DNA of 64,000 nt. It comes from Paenibacillus_L residui. GTDB lineage: Bacteria; Bacillota; Bacilli; Paenibacillales; NBRC-103111. Positions within the stretch are counted from its first letter, which is position 1, and every line of letters starts with the position of its first letter. The notes under the pieces are model-generated. The model was not told where the DNA came from. It searched no databases and saw only the letters and a program-made list of their open reading frames with translations. Positions 44,060-52,940 of this stretch are shown in pieces. Position numbers and translations under genes: made by a program. The stretch is from positions 12,169 to 76,168 of the forward strand of contig NZ_JBHTIU010000050.1 in the NCBI RefSeq assembly GCF_042677205.1. The letters run 5' to 3'.

Positions 44060-44836
44060 ATGATAACTATATCAAAAAGATTGAAGCAAATTGCATTATT
44101 GGTTCCGCAAGGAAGCCGTCTGGCCGATATCGGCTCCGACCATGCCTTACTGCCGGTTTACTTGGTGCAGCAGGGGACGATAGAATCTGCTATAGCCGGT
44201 GAACTGAATCCCGGACCTTATGCCGCTGCCGCCAAGCAAGTCCGTGAAGCCGGCCTGTCGCGCCAGATTGATGTGCGTAACGGGGACGGACTGTCCGTGT
44301 TGAAGGACGGGGAAGCGGATGTGGCGGTCATAGCCGGCATGGGAGGGCATCTGATCGCGCGTATTCTAGGCGAAGGGATTGCAGCCCTTCCTTCCATTCG
44401 AAGGCTTATTCTGCAGCCCAATGTAGGAGAAGAAGCGGTTCGCCAGTGGCTGCTGGATAACGGATGGTTCCTGGAGCAGGAGCACATTATGGAAGAAGAC
44501 GGCAAAATCTACGAAATCATGGCGGCGATCCGGTCGGAGGAAGCGGAAGAGGCTAATCAGGCGCTTTATTGCGTCCGGCCTGTGGAAGGCACGGAGGGAA
44601 TCATGCTGGAACGAGCCGATTTGATAAGCATGGGACCTTATTTGGTCCAAGAGGTGTCTCCCGTATTCGTTGCCAAATGGGAACGGGAAATCGACAAGCT
44701 GGTCAAAGTTTCCGATCAATTGGCCAACTCCCGGCTGGAAGCATCGGAAGCCAAGCAGGAGCAAATAAATAAGAGGATTGACCGAATTAAGGAGGTATTG
44801 CAATGTTTGCAAAAGGCCAAACGGTTATCCAGCTAA
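44060..44836 (+). CDS. trmK: tRNA (adenine-22-N1)-methyltransferase TrmK
   Basis: SAM-dependent enzyme forming m1A22 in tRNA, a family limited largely to Firmicutes and some other bacteria. It is 258 aa. The SAM site is LADIGSDHALLPVYLV (about 20-35); AVIAGMGGHLIARIL and LILQPNVGEEAVRQWL are family signatures. The C-terminal third is a coiled coil (about 205-255). ATG 44060 follows the previous gene by one base. It overlaps the nif3-like gene by 34 bases, the B. subtilis yqfN-yqfO arrangement. Confidence 0.95.
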   Translation: MITISKRLKQIALLVPQGSRLADIGSDHALLPVYLVQQGTIESAIAGELNPGPYAAAAKQVREAGLSRQIDVRNGDGLSVLKDGEADVAVIAGMGGHLIARILGEGIAALPSIRRLILQPNVGEEAVRQWLLDNGWFLEQEHIMEEDGKIYEIMAAIRSEEAEEANQALYCVRPVEGTEGIMLERADLISMGPYLVQEVSPVFVAKWEREIDKLVKVSDQLANSRLEASEAKQEQINKRIDRIKEVLQCLQKAKRLSS

Positions 44837-45918
44837 TGGAGAAGCTCGCTCCGAGGCATTATGCGGTTCCGGATGACCGGATCGGGCTACAATTGGGTAC
44901 CCTGAACAAAGAAATCAGGAAAGTGATGGTGACTCTGGATGTGGTCGAGGAGGTCGTGGACGAGGCGATTTCCGAGCAAGTGGATCTGATCATCGCCCAC
45001 CATGCGATTATTTTCCGGCCTCTCAAGCATTTGCAGACGGATACTCCTGCGGGCCGTGTATATGCCAAGCTTATCAAGCATGACATTGCGGTTTATATCG
45101 CGCATACCAACCTGGATGTAGCGGATGGAGGCATCAATGATATGATGGCGGATGCCCTGAAGCTTGAGAATACCAAGCCTTTGGACACCGTTTTTACGGA
45201 GAAGCTGAAGAAATTGGTCGTTTTCGTTCCGCAAGATCATCATGAGCGAGTGCTGATGGCGATGCTTGATAACGGGGCGGGAGCAATTGGCGATTACAGC
45301 CATTGCAGCTTCAATCTGTCGGGAGTCGGAACGTTCAAGCCAGGTGAAGGGACTAATCCCTATATAGGTGCAACCGGGAAGTTCGAGGAGGTTCTGGAAA
45401 TCCGGATCGAAACGATTGTGCCGGAAAGCCTTCAGGGTAAGGTCATTCAAGCCATGCTCAAAGCCCATCCTTACGAGGAGCCTGCGTACGACCTTTATCC
45501 GCTGGATCTTTCCGGCCGAAAGCTTGGTCTGGGCCGGGTGGGCCGCTTGCCTCAGTCGATAAGTTTGGCTGAACTGGCCGAGCAGGTCAAGAAGGCATTC
45601 GACGTTCCGGCCGTTAGAATTGTCGGCGAGCCCGGGACAATGCTGAATAAGGCAGCCGTATTAGGAGGATCGGGCAGCCGGTATATCGGTTCTGCGTTAT
45701 TCGCCGGCGCCGATGTGCTCATCACGGGAGACGTGGATTATCATTCGGCACAGGATGCCTTAGCCGCCGGGCTATGTATTATCGATCCCGGGCATAATTC
45801 CGAGAAGATCATGAAGGCCGGGGTGGCCGCTTATTTAACCAAGGCGCTGGCGGATGGCCGTTATGATACGGAAGTAACAACTTCGCAAATCAATACGGAG
45901 GTTTTCCGATTCCTGTAA
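44803..45918 (+). CDS. Nif3-like dinuclear metal centre protein (YqfO)
   Basis: A 371-aa hexameric-type metal protein of the NIF3/YbgI family, GTP cyclohydrolase 1 type 2-like. Metal-binding motifs: LIIAHHAIIFRPLK near the start (about 64-77), YIAHTNLDVADGGIND (about 98-113) and, at the end, GDVDYHSAQDALAAG and DPGHNSEK. A middle insert (about 125-235, LVVFVPQDHHERVLMAM) is the PII/CutA1-like domain found in Firmicute members. AAGGAGG sits 7 bases before ATG 44803. Its substrate is unknown. Confidence 0.94.
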   Translation: MFAKGQTVIQLMEKLAPRHYAVPDDRIGLQLGTLNKEIRKVMVTLDVVEEVVDEAISEQVDLIIAHHAIIFRPLKHLQTDTPAGRVYAKLIKHDIAVYIAHTNLDVADGGINDMMADALKLENTKPLDTVFTEKLKKLVVFVPQDHHERVLMAMLDNGAGAIGDYSHCSFNLSGVGTFKPGEGTNPYIGATGKFEEVLEIRIETIVPESLQGKVIQAMLKAHPYEEPAYDLYPLDLSGRKLGLGRVGRLPQSISLAELAEQVKKAFDVPAVRIVGEPGTMLNKAAVLGGSGSRYIGSALFAGADVLITGDVDYHSAQDALAAGLCIIDPGHNSEKIMKAGVAAYLTKALADGRYDTEVTTSQINTEVFRFL

Positions 45919-45941
45919 TTGATGGTGCCAGCTTTTGGCGG

Positions 45942-45970
45942 TTGTAATTGAACATGAACCATTGTATAAT
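45942..45970 (+). promoter_or_regulatory. Sigma-A promoter for rnpB
   Basis: TTGTAA (45942-45947), 17-base spacer, perfect TATAAT (45965-45970), about 10 bases before the 5' end of the RNA. Confidence 0.75.
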
Positions 45971-45980
45971 TTTATAGATT

Positions 45981-46410
45981 GGGAAGTTTGACAGACAATC
46001 GCCGGCTGCGGTGACGCAGCGGGAGGAAAGTCCGGGCTCCATAGGGCAGGATGCTGGATAACGTCCAGTCAGCGCGAGCTGAAGGATAGTGCCACAGAAA
46101 TGGACCGCCGATGGCTATAAGATGCTGGATCTATTCCATATCGAATAGCACAGGCAAGGGTGGAACCGTGGTGTAAGAGACCACGAGGAAATATGGCGAC
46201 TTATTTCCTGGTAAACCCCATCCGGAGCAAGACCTAAGAGGAACGCCGTAAGATTCGTCTTACAGCCTTAGCCCGAGGTGCGTTCGGGTTGGTCGCATGA
46301 GTCGTGCAGTAATGTACGGCCTAGATAGATGATTGTCACTTCAATGGTGGGAGGGTCTGATCCCGTTCGGACCACTGGAAGTACAGAACCCGGCTTATGG
46401 CAAACTTTCC
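45981..46410 (+). ncRNA. rnpB: RNase P RNA, class A
   Basis: Catalytic RNA that removes 5' leaders from pre-tRNA. The ends pair to form P1: GGGAAGTTTG (45981-45990) with CAAACTTTCC (46401-46410). Near the 5' end GAGGAAAGTCCGGGCTCC and then CATAGGGCAGGATGCTGG follow, which are the conserved class A P3-P4 segments. GGTAAACCCCATCCGGAGCAAG lies in the middle (given here in part as CATCCGGAGCAAG). The 3' part has GGCCTAGATAGATGATTGTCAC and ACAGAACCCGGCTTATGG, again class A. The length of about 430 bases is long because of helices near 46120-46210 and 46260-46320. Class B landmarks of Bacillus are not seen. Confidence 0.96.
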
Positions 46411-46431
46411 ACATAATCTAATCAATGCATT

Positions 46432-46456
46432 AACCCGCCCTTGGGGGCGGGTTTTT
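46432..46456 (+). terminator. Terminator after rnpB
   Basis: AACCCGCCC pairs with GGGCGGGTT and is followed by TTTT. It also separates rnpB from the convergent subtilase gene. Confidence 0.88.
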
Positions 46457-46484
46457 CTATATGCTTTACTTAAAAAACTATAAG

Positions 46485-48338
46485 CTATTCCTTCAGCCCG
46501 TAACGGGATTCCAACCGATCTATGTCACGCTGCAGCCATTCATCCCAATTGGCTGCCGACTCTCTTCCACGGGCGGCCATCTGCAAAGCCCGGTTGACAT
46601 TGATCTGCCCGTAACCGAAATATTTATCCTTCCCGGGCGTTCCCAGATCATCGGCCGATTTCCGCATAATATCCATTACTTCCGTATTTTTGAGCAGCGG
46701 ATTGACGGAGCGGATCAAACCGGCCAGGGCGGCCACGTGAGGGCTGGCCATGGATGTGCCGGATAATGCCGCATACTGGTTGTTCATATAGGTGCTGGCT
46801 ATGCTTACGCCCGGCGCAGCTACATCGATATAATCCCCGTAGTTGGAGAAGGGGGCCTTTTTCTTATCCGCATCCGTAGCGGCAACGGCGAAGACTTCGG
46901 GGTAAGCGGCAGGATATCCCGGCTGCTCCGTATTATCATTTCCGCTTGCGGCAATTAGCACGACGTCTCTTTCGAAGGCATAACGAACCGCATCATGAAG
47001 GAAATTGGCGTCGGCATAGTTCCCCAAGCTCAGATTGATGACTTTCGCCCCGTTATCGGTTGCCCAAATAATTCCTTGAGCGACCGCATAGGTGCTGCCG
47101 GCTCCCGTATGATCCAGCACCTTGACGGGCAGCACCGGATTATACCAGGTCATTCCGGCTACCCCGAGATTGTTGTTCGTTGCGGCAGCCACCACCCCGG
47201 CGACATGAGTGCCATGACCGACGTCATCCGCCGGAGAATTGTTCTGGGCGATCACGTTCCAGCCTTTCAGAAGCCTGTCCTTAAGGTCGGGATGATTCAA
47301 GTCCACGCCTGTATCGACAACCCCGACAATGACCTCTCTGTTCCCGCGGTCCAGCTCCCAGGCGCGGTCCGTGGCAATGATCGGGAAATTCCACTGATAC
47401 TTCGTGTACAAAGCATCGTTAGGAACGACTCCGGGAGCGGGCTCTGTCGGTACACGCACAGTATCTTCGTTAGTTAGATACAAGAAATGGGGTTCGGCAT
47501 ATTCGACATCCCACTTTTCAAAATAGCTCAGCAGCTGCTTCGCATCCATCGACCCGGATTGAAACACATAGGTGTTTCCAAGCTTCTGGGCATCTGCAGG
47601 AGCGTGAATTTCCTGCTTGATCTGGTTTAATTGAGTATCGGTCGGAGGCTTCTTGAACTTGACCACGATTTCGTTGACGTTGTAGTGGCTGGATCGCCCA
47701 TTTTCTTCAGGGTGATCGATTTTTTTGTCCTTAAGCGTTCCTGCCTCAACCGATTCAATCTTCCAGTTTCCTTCCGCAGGGTAAGGGATAGTGCGTAAAT
47801 TTTGCCGCTGCTTGGCATCTACATCATTTAAAATATCTTGACGTACTGCGGCAACGAGTGACGAATTTTCATTCACGGGAACTCCGAGAACGAAATACGT
47901 ATGTGCCCCCACTTTGATCGCTTCCGATTCGTAAGAACGGCCCGCCTTGGCGGCTTCCTTCGCTTCGTTCAATTTCGGCTGCAGCGTCTGTTCCGCAGCG
48001 GCATCGATTTGTCCTGCGGTCTTGGCTTGCTCCAGCGGCTGGTCATTAGGGGACCAAAGCAAGCGGGTCATGTGAGGATGACTGGCATGCAGCGAATGAA
48101 GCCGGTTCACAATCGCATCCGGATCACTGGCTTTCAATTCATTGGCTGTTTGCTTAAGAATGGAGGCACATTGAGTCCGGCATAATTGCTCGGTAATTTG
48201 CACGTCCTGAGCGACAAGCTTATGTTTGTGTTCAAGCTCCTGCTCACCCGACATCTGCTCGGGGGGACGGTTCAGGCATCCGGCCGGGACAAGAGTCAAT
48301 GAAGTAAGCAAACATAACAACGCTATGCGTTTTCCCAA
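46485..48338 (-). CDS. S8 family serine protease (subtilase) lipoprotein
   Basis: Predicted cell-surface subtilisin-like protease, 617 aa. The lipoprotein signal is MGKRIALLCLLTSLTLVPAGC with the lipid Cys after LVPAG. A long N-terminal region (about 25-250) of unknown fold, with paired Cys in LCRTQC, precedes an inhibitor_I9-like propeptide segment (VNEIVVKFKKPP...). The catalytic domain has VVDTGVDLNHPDL (Asp about 342), GHGTHVAGVVAA (His about 374) and GTSMASPHVAAL (Ser about 527). TTG 48338 fits AAAGGAGGTG at 9 bases; GTG 48350 would lie inside that site. It is a single-gene unit, convergent with rnpB. Confidence 0.93.
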   Translation of the reverse strand: MGKRIALLCLLTSLTLVPAGCLNRPPEQMSGEQELEHKHKLVAQDVQITEQLCRTQCASILKQTANELKASDPDAIVNRLHSLHASHPHMTRLLWSPNDQPLEQAKTAGQIDAAAEQTLQPKLNEAKEAAKAGRSYESEAIKVGAHTYFVLGVPVNENSSLVAAVRQDILNDVDAKQRQNLRTIPYPAEGNWKIESVEAGTLKDKKIDHPEENGRSSHYNVNEIVVKFKKPPTDTQLNQIKQEIHAPADAQKLGNTYVFQSGSMDAKQLLSYFEKWDVEYAEPHFLYLTNEDTVRVPTEPAPGVVPNDALYTKYQWNFPIIATDRAWELDRGNREVIVGVVDTGVDLNHPDLKDRLLKGWNVIAQNNSPADDVGHGTHVAGVVAAATNNNLGVAGMTWYNPVLPVKVLDHTGAGSTYAVAQGIIWATDNGAKVINLSLGNYADANFLHDAVRYAFERDVVLIAASGNDNTEQPGYPAAYPEVFAVAATDADKKKAPFSNYGDYIDVAAPGVSIASTYMNNQYAALSGTSMASPHVAALAGLIRSVNPLLKNTEVMDIMRKSADDLGTPGKDKYFGYGQINVNRALQMAARGRESAANWDEWLQRDIDRLESRYGLKE

Positions 48339-48511
48339 ATTTTCCTGCACCTCCTTTAGGGTAAAAGGTAACCGCTCTTGGCGGTTTATTTCGGAAGCCC
48401 GTTATAAGCCTCCTCTTGTTAGATTTCGATTTGTGATAGCGAATTATGCGGAGCAGCATTTGCAAATTACGGGCAGGAGGGAGGGGAAATTTGGTTTTTT
48501 TACTTTGACAG

Positions 48512-49438
48512 TCATCTCATTTTGGATACAGTATTCAGATGCGCTTCCCGGAATTCTTTCGGCGAGACGCCTTTAAACTTCTTAAACACCCTTGAAAGCG
48601 TTTGCGAACTATTGAAGCCTACTTCCAGAGCGATGTCCAGGATGCTCATTGATGTTGATGCCAGAAGAGATGCCGCTCTTTCAACTCTTAAGAAGTGGAG
48701 ATAGTCAATGAAGCTCTGGCCGACATGCTGCTTAAAAAGGCGGCTGATGTAGGAGGCGTTCCAATTAAACTGTTTGGCTAGCCCATGCAGTGTAAGATCA
48801 TTGTGAAAATGAAGATGCAAATAATAAAGCAAATCAAGTACATTCCGCTGCGAATCGGTTGACAGTGAAATATTGGCTTCTTCCGGATGGATGGTTCGGA
48901 ACAAAAAAACGAAAGCTTCAAGCAGCTTGGAATGCAGAACGGCATCTTTGCCGAATTTTTCGCTATTGTATTCTACCTCCATCGATTTAAAAATCTGTTC
49001 CATGAAGGCAGTCTGTTCTTCATCCAAATCGTAGTGAGAGGGAAGGATTGTCCCGGTCTTTAGCAAGAAATTGACGAGGATATCGCTCGACCTGTTTGTA
49101 AGCAAAAGCTGGATATCGAACATGCAATTGTATTTATGTACAATAGGCTGATGCAGTTGAACTTCATGAATATGATGCGGCAGCAGAAACGATACGGTTC
49201 CGCGTTTAAAGCGGTGCGGCTTTCCATTCAATATCTCCACGCCGGTTCCATCAATGACGAGACTTAATTCTGCGAAATTATGATGGTGGAGCGGGTAATC
49301 CCTCTTCATGAATTTCTCCATAATAAATATCGGAAGCCGGCTCTTCCCGTAAAGCTTATGGGTCAAAGAATCCTCATACAATAATGTTGAGATCATGTAC
49401 AACACCCATCCATTCCATTCATTATTTTCCCATTCCAT
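48512..49438 (-). CDS. AraC family transcriptional regulator
   Basis: A 308-aa regulator. The N-terminal cupin-like sensing domain (about 45-130, HHHNFAELSLVIDGTG, HRFKRGTVSFLLPHHIHEV) resembles sugar-responsive AraC members. The C-terminal double HTH (about 205-300) has LTLHGLAKQFNWNASYISRLFKQHVG and ILDIALEVGFNSSQTLSRVFKKFKGVSPKEFR. The start is uncertain: ATG 49438 and the internal ATG 49396 both lack a good ribosome-binding site. It lies directly downstream of the secreted propeller gene on the same strand, with a terminator between them. The sugar-like domain suggests it may control that gene (inference). Confidence 0.92.
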   Translation of the reverse strand: MEWENNEWNGWVLYMISTLLYEDSLTHKLYGKSRLPIFIMEKFMKRDYPLHHHNFAELSLVIDGTGVEILNGKPHRFKRGTVSFLLPHHIHEVQLHQPIVHKYNCMFDIQLLLTNRSSDILVNFLLKTGTILPSHYDLDEEQTAFMEQIFKSMEVEYNSEKFGKDAVLHSKLLEAFVFLFRTIHPEEANISLSTDSQRNVLDLLYYLHLHFHNDLTLHGLAKQFNWNASYISRLFKQHVGQSFIDYLHFLRVERAASLLASTSMSILDIALEVGFNSSQTLSRVFKKFKGVSPKEFREAHLNTVSKMR

Positions 49439-49443
49439 TATAA

Positions 49444-49481
49444 CAAAAAACGGGACGCCTTCGGTTTAGAAGTGTCCCGTT
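49444..49481 (-). terminator. Minus-strand terminator after the propeller gene
   Basis: On the minus strand ACGGGAC (49480-49474) pairs with GTCCCGT (49456-49450), followed by TTTTT. It closes the 49498-52047 transcript. Confidence 0.8.
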
Positions 49482-49497
49482 AATTGTGTTTGGAAAA

Positions 49498-52047
49498 TTA
49501 GAAGGAATACCGCCACAGTTCCGTATCGTTATGTTTAAAATACAGATTTCCAAGCGAATCATTCGTCAGAAAGTCGGCTCCGTCCGATCTTAAGATAGTT
49601 ATTTCTTTATCCTCTTTGTTAATTTTAAACAAATATTTGCTGCCAATCGTACCGTATACATAATTCGGATCCTTGTCTATCGCCACCAGATCGGCATCCC
49701 GATATGTTCCTCCGGGATAACGGACGTCGGGGAATTTTTCGTCGAAGTATTCAAATGTGCGATTTTCCGGATTGAATACGAACAGGTAGCCTTCGGCAAA
49801 TCCCCATATTTTATCGTCAATCACTTTTAATTCCGTAATCGAGGTCAGCTTCTTGCCGTCGTAAGCCGCAGGTAAACTGTATTCGGCCGTCTTGGTTTGT
49901 GTTTCAGGGTCATACACGAACAGCTTCGCTTCTTCCTGCGACGGCGTGCTTGAATATCCTACCCGAATAGATGAACCGCCGTACAACAATCCGTCATAGT
50001 AAGCAAGTGCTATAATACTCTGCTCCTGAACGATGTTCTTATGGACAGTGACTGTTCCTGTTTCGTAATCATAAACGGATAAAGCCCCTTCTCTCTGCCC
50101 GGTTTCGCCAACCGTGCCCATGAACACTTTATTATTCCCGTAAGCGATGGCTTTCGGACGATCCTGATCGTATGGGGCAGTGTGGATCAATAGCTTCGGA
50201 TTGACACCGGGGTTCCATGGCAGCTTGGGATCATATTCATATAACTTTCCGCCCGGGTAAACCCCTAAGTATAGTTTGTCATTATATGACCACATACGAT
50301 CTATTTGCTCGATCGGTGCATAAACATGCTCCGGCTGCCGGTCATTGGAGTCGCCGTTAAAGGGTTCATATACCCCCAGACCGCCATATAAAAATGCGCT
50401 TGTATAAATATTTCCGTCCGGCCCTTGTCCGATGCTGTTGATTGCCCCGGGTATACGCGGAGTATTTTCAACACGAACCATGCGGAAATTCTCATTCTGA
50501 GGGTTAAATTTCATAAGATAAGTCTCATTGTTTGTAGAAGCAATCGCTACTAACGTTTCCCCGGGGTAATTCTCCTGATCCTGCAGCTTAACCCAACCGA
50601 AGCGCTGAACACGTCCGGGAACCGCATGACCGACAGGCGTCACTTCTCGGGAGGAAATATCATAACGGGCAAGGCCGCTTCTTTGTATCAAGTATACGCT
50701 TCCATTCCGTTCCGGCGATACCCGCGGAGTCGTGCTGGCGATCGCCGCATCCTCTGTAGCAGTAACGGTTCCGTTCGAATCAACCGTGACGTCCAATACA
50801 ACGATATAACCTCCCAGTGAAACGAATACACGTTCTCCTTCATAGTCGACAGCACCTGCCAAGGGGGTTGTTTTATACCGAGCCGGCAATATGTCCGTCA
50901 TATTCCCGGTTTCATGATCATAATGGACAACGGACGCGTTTGAACCGACGGCAAGGTAAGAAACATTGTTTCCAGGATCATGGACCAATGCCCTGAGGTA
51001 TTTGTAATCCTCTCCGGGCGGCTCATAGATTGGCATGTTCCCAATCCGGGTGAAGCCTTTAACCGGATCATATTCAAAGAATCCTGCGCGGTCGAATGTA
51101 CCTCCGTATACCTTACCGTCCTTGCCTGGAGTAAGGTCCCAAACAAATGCCTCATTCGGCAGAGGCGTTCCGAGATCGGTTATCGTCGTCTCACCCGGTA
51201 CATATTTATACATTCTGCCATTCTGATACGCACCTAGATAGATCATTCCATCCGTTGAGGTTGTTGCGGCCCAGACTCCGGTCGGGTTGACGCCGGCACT
51301 CGGCAAAGTAATCGCGTCTATGACCCTTTCATTATCCGCGTCAATGATTTGCATGATGGGCCGATCATTCGCGTTGCCTGTCACAACCGAGTAAATTTTA
51401 TTCTGATTTTCCCCTATTCCGAAAGTAGATCCGAGAGGGGCCGAAGTGCCGACCTGCACTCCGAGATTGGTATAATCTTTTGTAAACCGCACATGATCCC
51501 AGTAAGCCGTTCCTTCGTTTTTCTTATCGGAGTTAAGAAGAATCGTGGCGTAGGAGGCTTCTTCGGGAGCCGTCCTGCTTACTTGAACGGTCTTCCAGGT
51601 ATCGGTTGGCTCGACGGTTGTATTGGCTTCCTCCAGCAATTCACCATGCTGGTTATAATAACGAATGATTAAATCCGCTTTTCCGCTTTCGACCAGGACA
51701 TCCGCGAATACAATATAGACAGCCCCCGCTTCTATCGAAATTTTCTCGCTTTCCAACCCGAAGCTTCTTGATTTTTTGGCATCGTAAATGCGGACACTGA
51801 ATTCGCCGTGACTGGCTTGTTCCGACGTAACCAGTATATCGCTTCCTTTTAAGCTGTTATCATTTCCATTATCCTTGTCCATAATTTTGGTCCAGCCTGC
51901 CAGACCTTGTTCGAAACTAAAGTTGTTTACTTGAAGATCGGCAGCCAAAGCCCGATTTCCAATGCCTGAGCAAGCCAAGAGGAGAACGAGTGCAGCCATT
52001 AACCAAATTCGTGCGGGATAAAAGATAAGTTTGTTCCTGGATATCAT
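49498..52047 (-). CDS. Large secreted protein: carbohydrate-binding-like module plus beta-propeller
   Basis: An 849-aa exported protein of unrecognised subfamily. A signal peptide (WLMAALVLLLACSGIGNRALA, likely cut near residue 35) leads to a galactose-binding-like module (about 38-190: NNFSFEQGLAGWTKI; YWDHVRFTKDYTN), as in CBM4/9/22-type domains. The remaining about 650 residues are beta-propeller repeats, with recurring MYKYVPGETTITDLG, FEYDPVKGFTRIG, LYEYDPKLPW and LFVYDPETQTKTA units. No lyase or hydrolase motif is obvious. GGAGG lies 7 bases before ATG 52047. Role probably in binding or cleaving a polysaccharide (inference). Confidence 0.85.
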   Translation of the reverse strand: MISRNKLIFYPARIWLMAALVLLLACSGIGNRALAADLQVNNFSFEQGLAGWTKIMDKDNGNDNSLKGSDILVTSEQASHGEFSVRIYDAKKSRSFGLESEKISIEAGAVYIVFADVLVESGKADLIIRYYNQHGELLEEANTTVEPTDTWKTVQVSRTAPEEASYATILLNSDKKNEGTAYWDHVRFTKDYTNLGVQVGTSAPLGSTFGIGENQNKIYSVVTGNANDRPIMQIIDADNERVIDAITLPSAGVNPTGVWAATTSTDGMIYLGAYQNGRMYKYVPGETTITDLGTPLPNEAFVWDLTPGKDGKVYGGTFDRAGFFEYDPVKGFTRIGNMPIYEPPGEDYKYLRALVHDPGNNVSYLAVGSNASVVHYDHETGNMTDILPARYKTTPLAGAVDYEGERVFVSLGGYIVVLDVTVDSNGTVTATEDAAIASTTPRVSPERNGSVYLIQRSGLARYDISSREVTPVGHAVPGRVQRFGWVKLQDQENYPGETLVAIASTNNETYLMKFNPQNENFRMVRVENTPRIPGAINSIGQGPDGNIYTSAFLYGGLGVYEPFNGDSNDRQPEHVYAPIEQIDRMWSYNDKLYLGVYPGGKLYEYDPKLPWNPGVNPKLLIHTAPYDQDRPKAIAYGNNKVFMGTVGETGQREGALSVYDYETGTVTVHKNIVQEQSIIALAYYDGLLYGGSSIRVGYSSTPSQEEAKLFVYDPETQTKTAEYSLPAAYDGKKLTSITELKVIDDKIWGFAEGYLFVFNPENRTFEYFDEKFPDVRYPGGTYRDADLVAIDKDPNYVYGTIGSKYLFKINKEDKEITILRSDGADFLTNDSLGNLYFKHNDTELWRYSF

Positions 52048-52248
52048 TATAATCCTCCATTTCAGATTAGATTCTACACCGTATTATCCTATAAAAGCGT
52101 TTTCTTTTCGTTGCTTATTTTTACTTTCACCGATCAAATTTTTACTTAAATTGAATGAAAACCATGGGTTGTCCAATGTCGATGAGTAGGTTTTGGAAAG
52201 AATGCCGGGATTCGCGAAAGGGAAGAATGAAGGTGGGAGGTGAAGACG

Positions 52249-52458
52249 ATGCCGGATGTAAAATGCAGCGTAGCTAACTGCAGCTACTGGTCCGAAGGCA
52301 ATAATTGCGTTGCGGATCTCATCATGATTGAAGTGGACAAACATGCGAATGCCAAATTCAATGAAGAATTTGCAGGGGAATCCTTCGACAGCGATCATAA
52401 GGATGCAGCCCACAAAAGTCGCGAAACGTGCTGTCACACCTTCAAGCCCAAGAAATAA
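52249..52458 (+). CDS. DUF1540 domain protein
   Basis: A 69-aa protein with one DUF1540 domain: VKCSVANCSYWSEGNNCVADLIMIE and a final ETCCHTFKP. The spaced cysteines (about 6, 11, 20, and the CC near 62) suggest a small metal-binding or disulfide fold. GGGAGG lies 8 bases before ATG 52249; an upstream in-frame GTG at 52240 overlaps the site. Function is unknown. The next gene starts 22 bases later and is probably cotranscribed. Confidence 0.88.
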   Translation: MPDVKCSVANCSYWSEGNNCVADLIMIEVDKHANAKFNEEFAGESFDSDHKDAAHKSRETCCHTFKPKK

Positions 52459-52480
52459 CGGAAAAGAGGTGACGCATGAA

Positions 52481-52852
52481 GTGAGTAAAAAGAAGTCCAA
52501 CAAAGCAAACAAGCCGGATTGGAACCGAAAGGACGAGGAACGCCGCCGTCAAGGCTTGGATGATGATGCGGAATTTGCTTCCGAGGTAGCCCCTTTTCCG
52601 GCGGCCCCGGTTAAAACGGAAGACGATGCGGGTCAAGTCGGTAATGAACTGGAAACGACCCGTGTCCTGGGCTGGGTTGCTTTGATCGCGGCCATCGTCT
52701 CTTTATTCTTCCTGCCGACCGTTCTGGGTCCTGCCGCAGCTGTTCTGGGATTTATAACATTTTTACAGGGAAACCGTACCATGGGGGCATGGTCAATCGT
52801 TCTTGGTTTGGCAAGTTTGTTCGTCGCTTTGTTTTTGGGTCCCTATTATTAA
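52481..52852 (+). CDS. Small membrane protein (YqfX/DUF4190-like)
   Basis: A 123-aa protein. The N-terminal half is hydrophilic (KKKSNKANKPDWNRKDEERRRQG, then an acidic, Pro-rich part). The C-terminal half has two hydrophobic helices (VLGWVALIAAIVSLFFLPTVLG and MGAWSIVLGLASLFVALFLG). This recalls DUF4190/YqfX-type small membrane proteins; the family call is tentative. GTG 52481 is chosen as start from AAGAGGTG 9 bases upstream. A strong terminator follows. Confidence 0.8.
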   Translation: MSKKKSNKANKPDWNRKDEERRRQGLDDDAEFASEVAPFPAAPVKTEDDAGQVGNELETTRVLGWVALIAAIVSLFFLPTVLGPAAAVLGFITFLQGNRTMGAWSIVLGLASLFVALFLGPYY

Positions 52853-52881
52853 TAATCGGGTAGACAACGGGCAAGCGGCAG

Positions 52882-52919
52882 AAAACTCAGGCAAGCTTCA
52901 AGCTATGCCTGAGTTTTTT
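52882..52919 (+). terminator. Terminator shared by convergent genes
   Basis: AAAACTCAGGCA (52882-52893) pairs perfectly with TGCCTGAGTTTT (52906-52917) and is followed by TT. The A run on the left makes it work on the minus strand too, for the permease gene. Confidence 0.9.
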
Positions 52920-52940
52920 GCTTTTTCAAGCTATAACCAA

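Noticed and set aside
52084..52512. 142-codon minus-strand ORF over the DUF1540 gene
   Set aside because: The plus-strand DUF1540 gene has a strong ribosome-binding site and the domain Cys pattern; the minus frame has neither.
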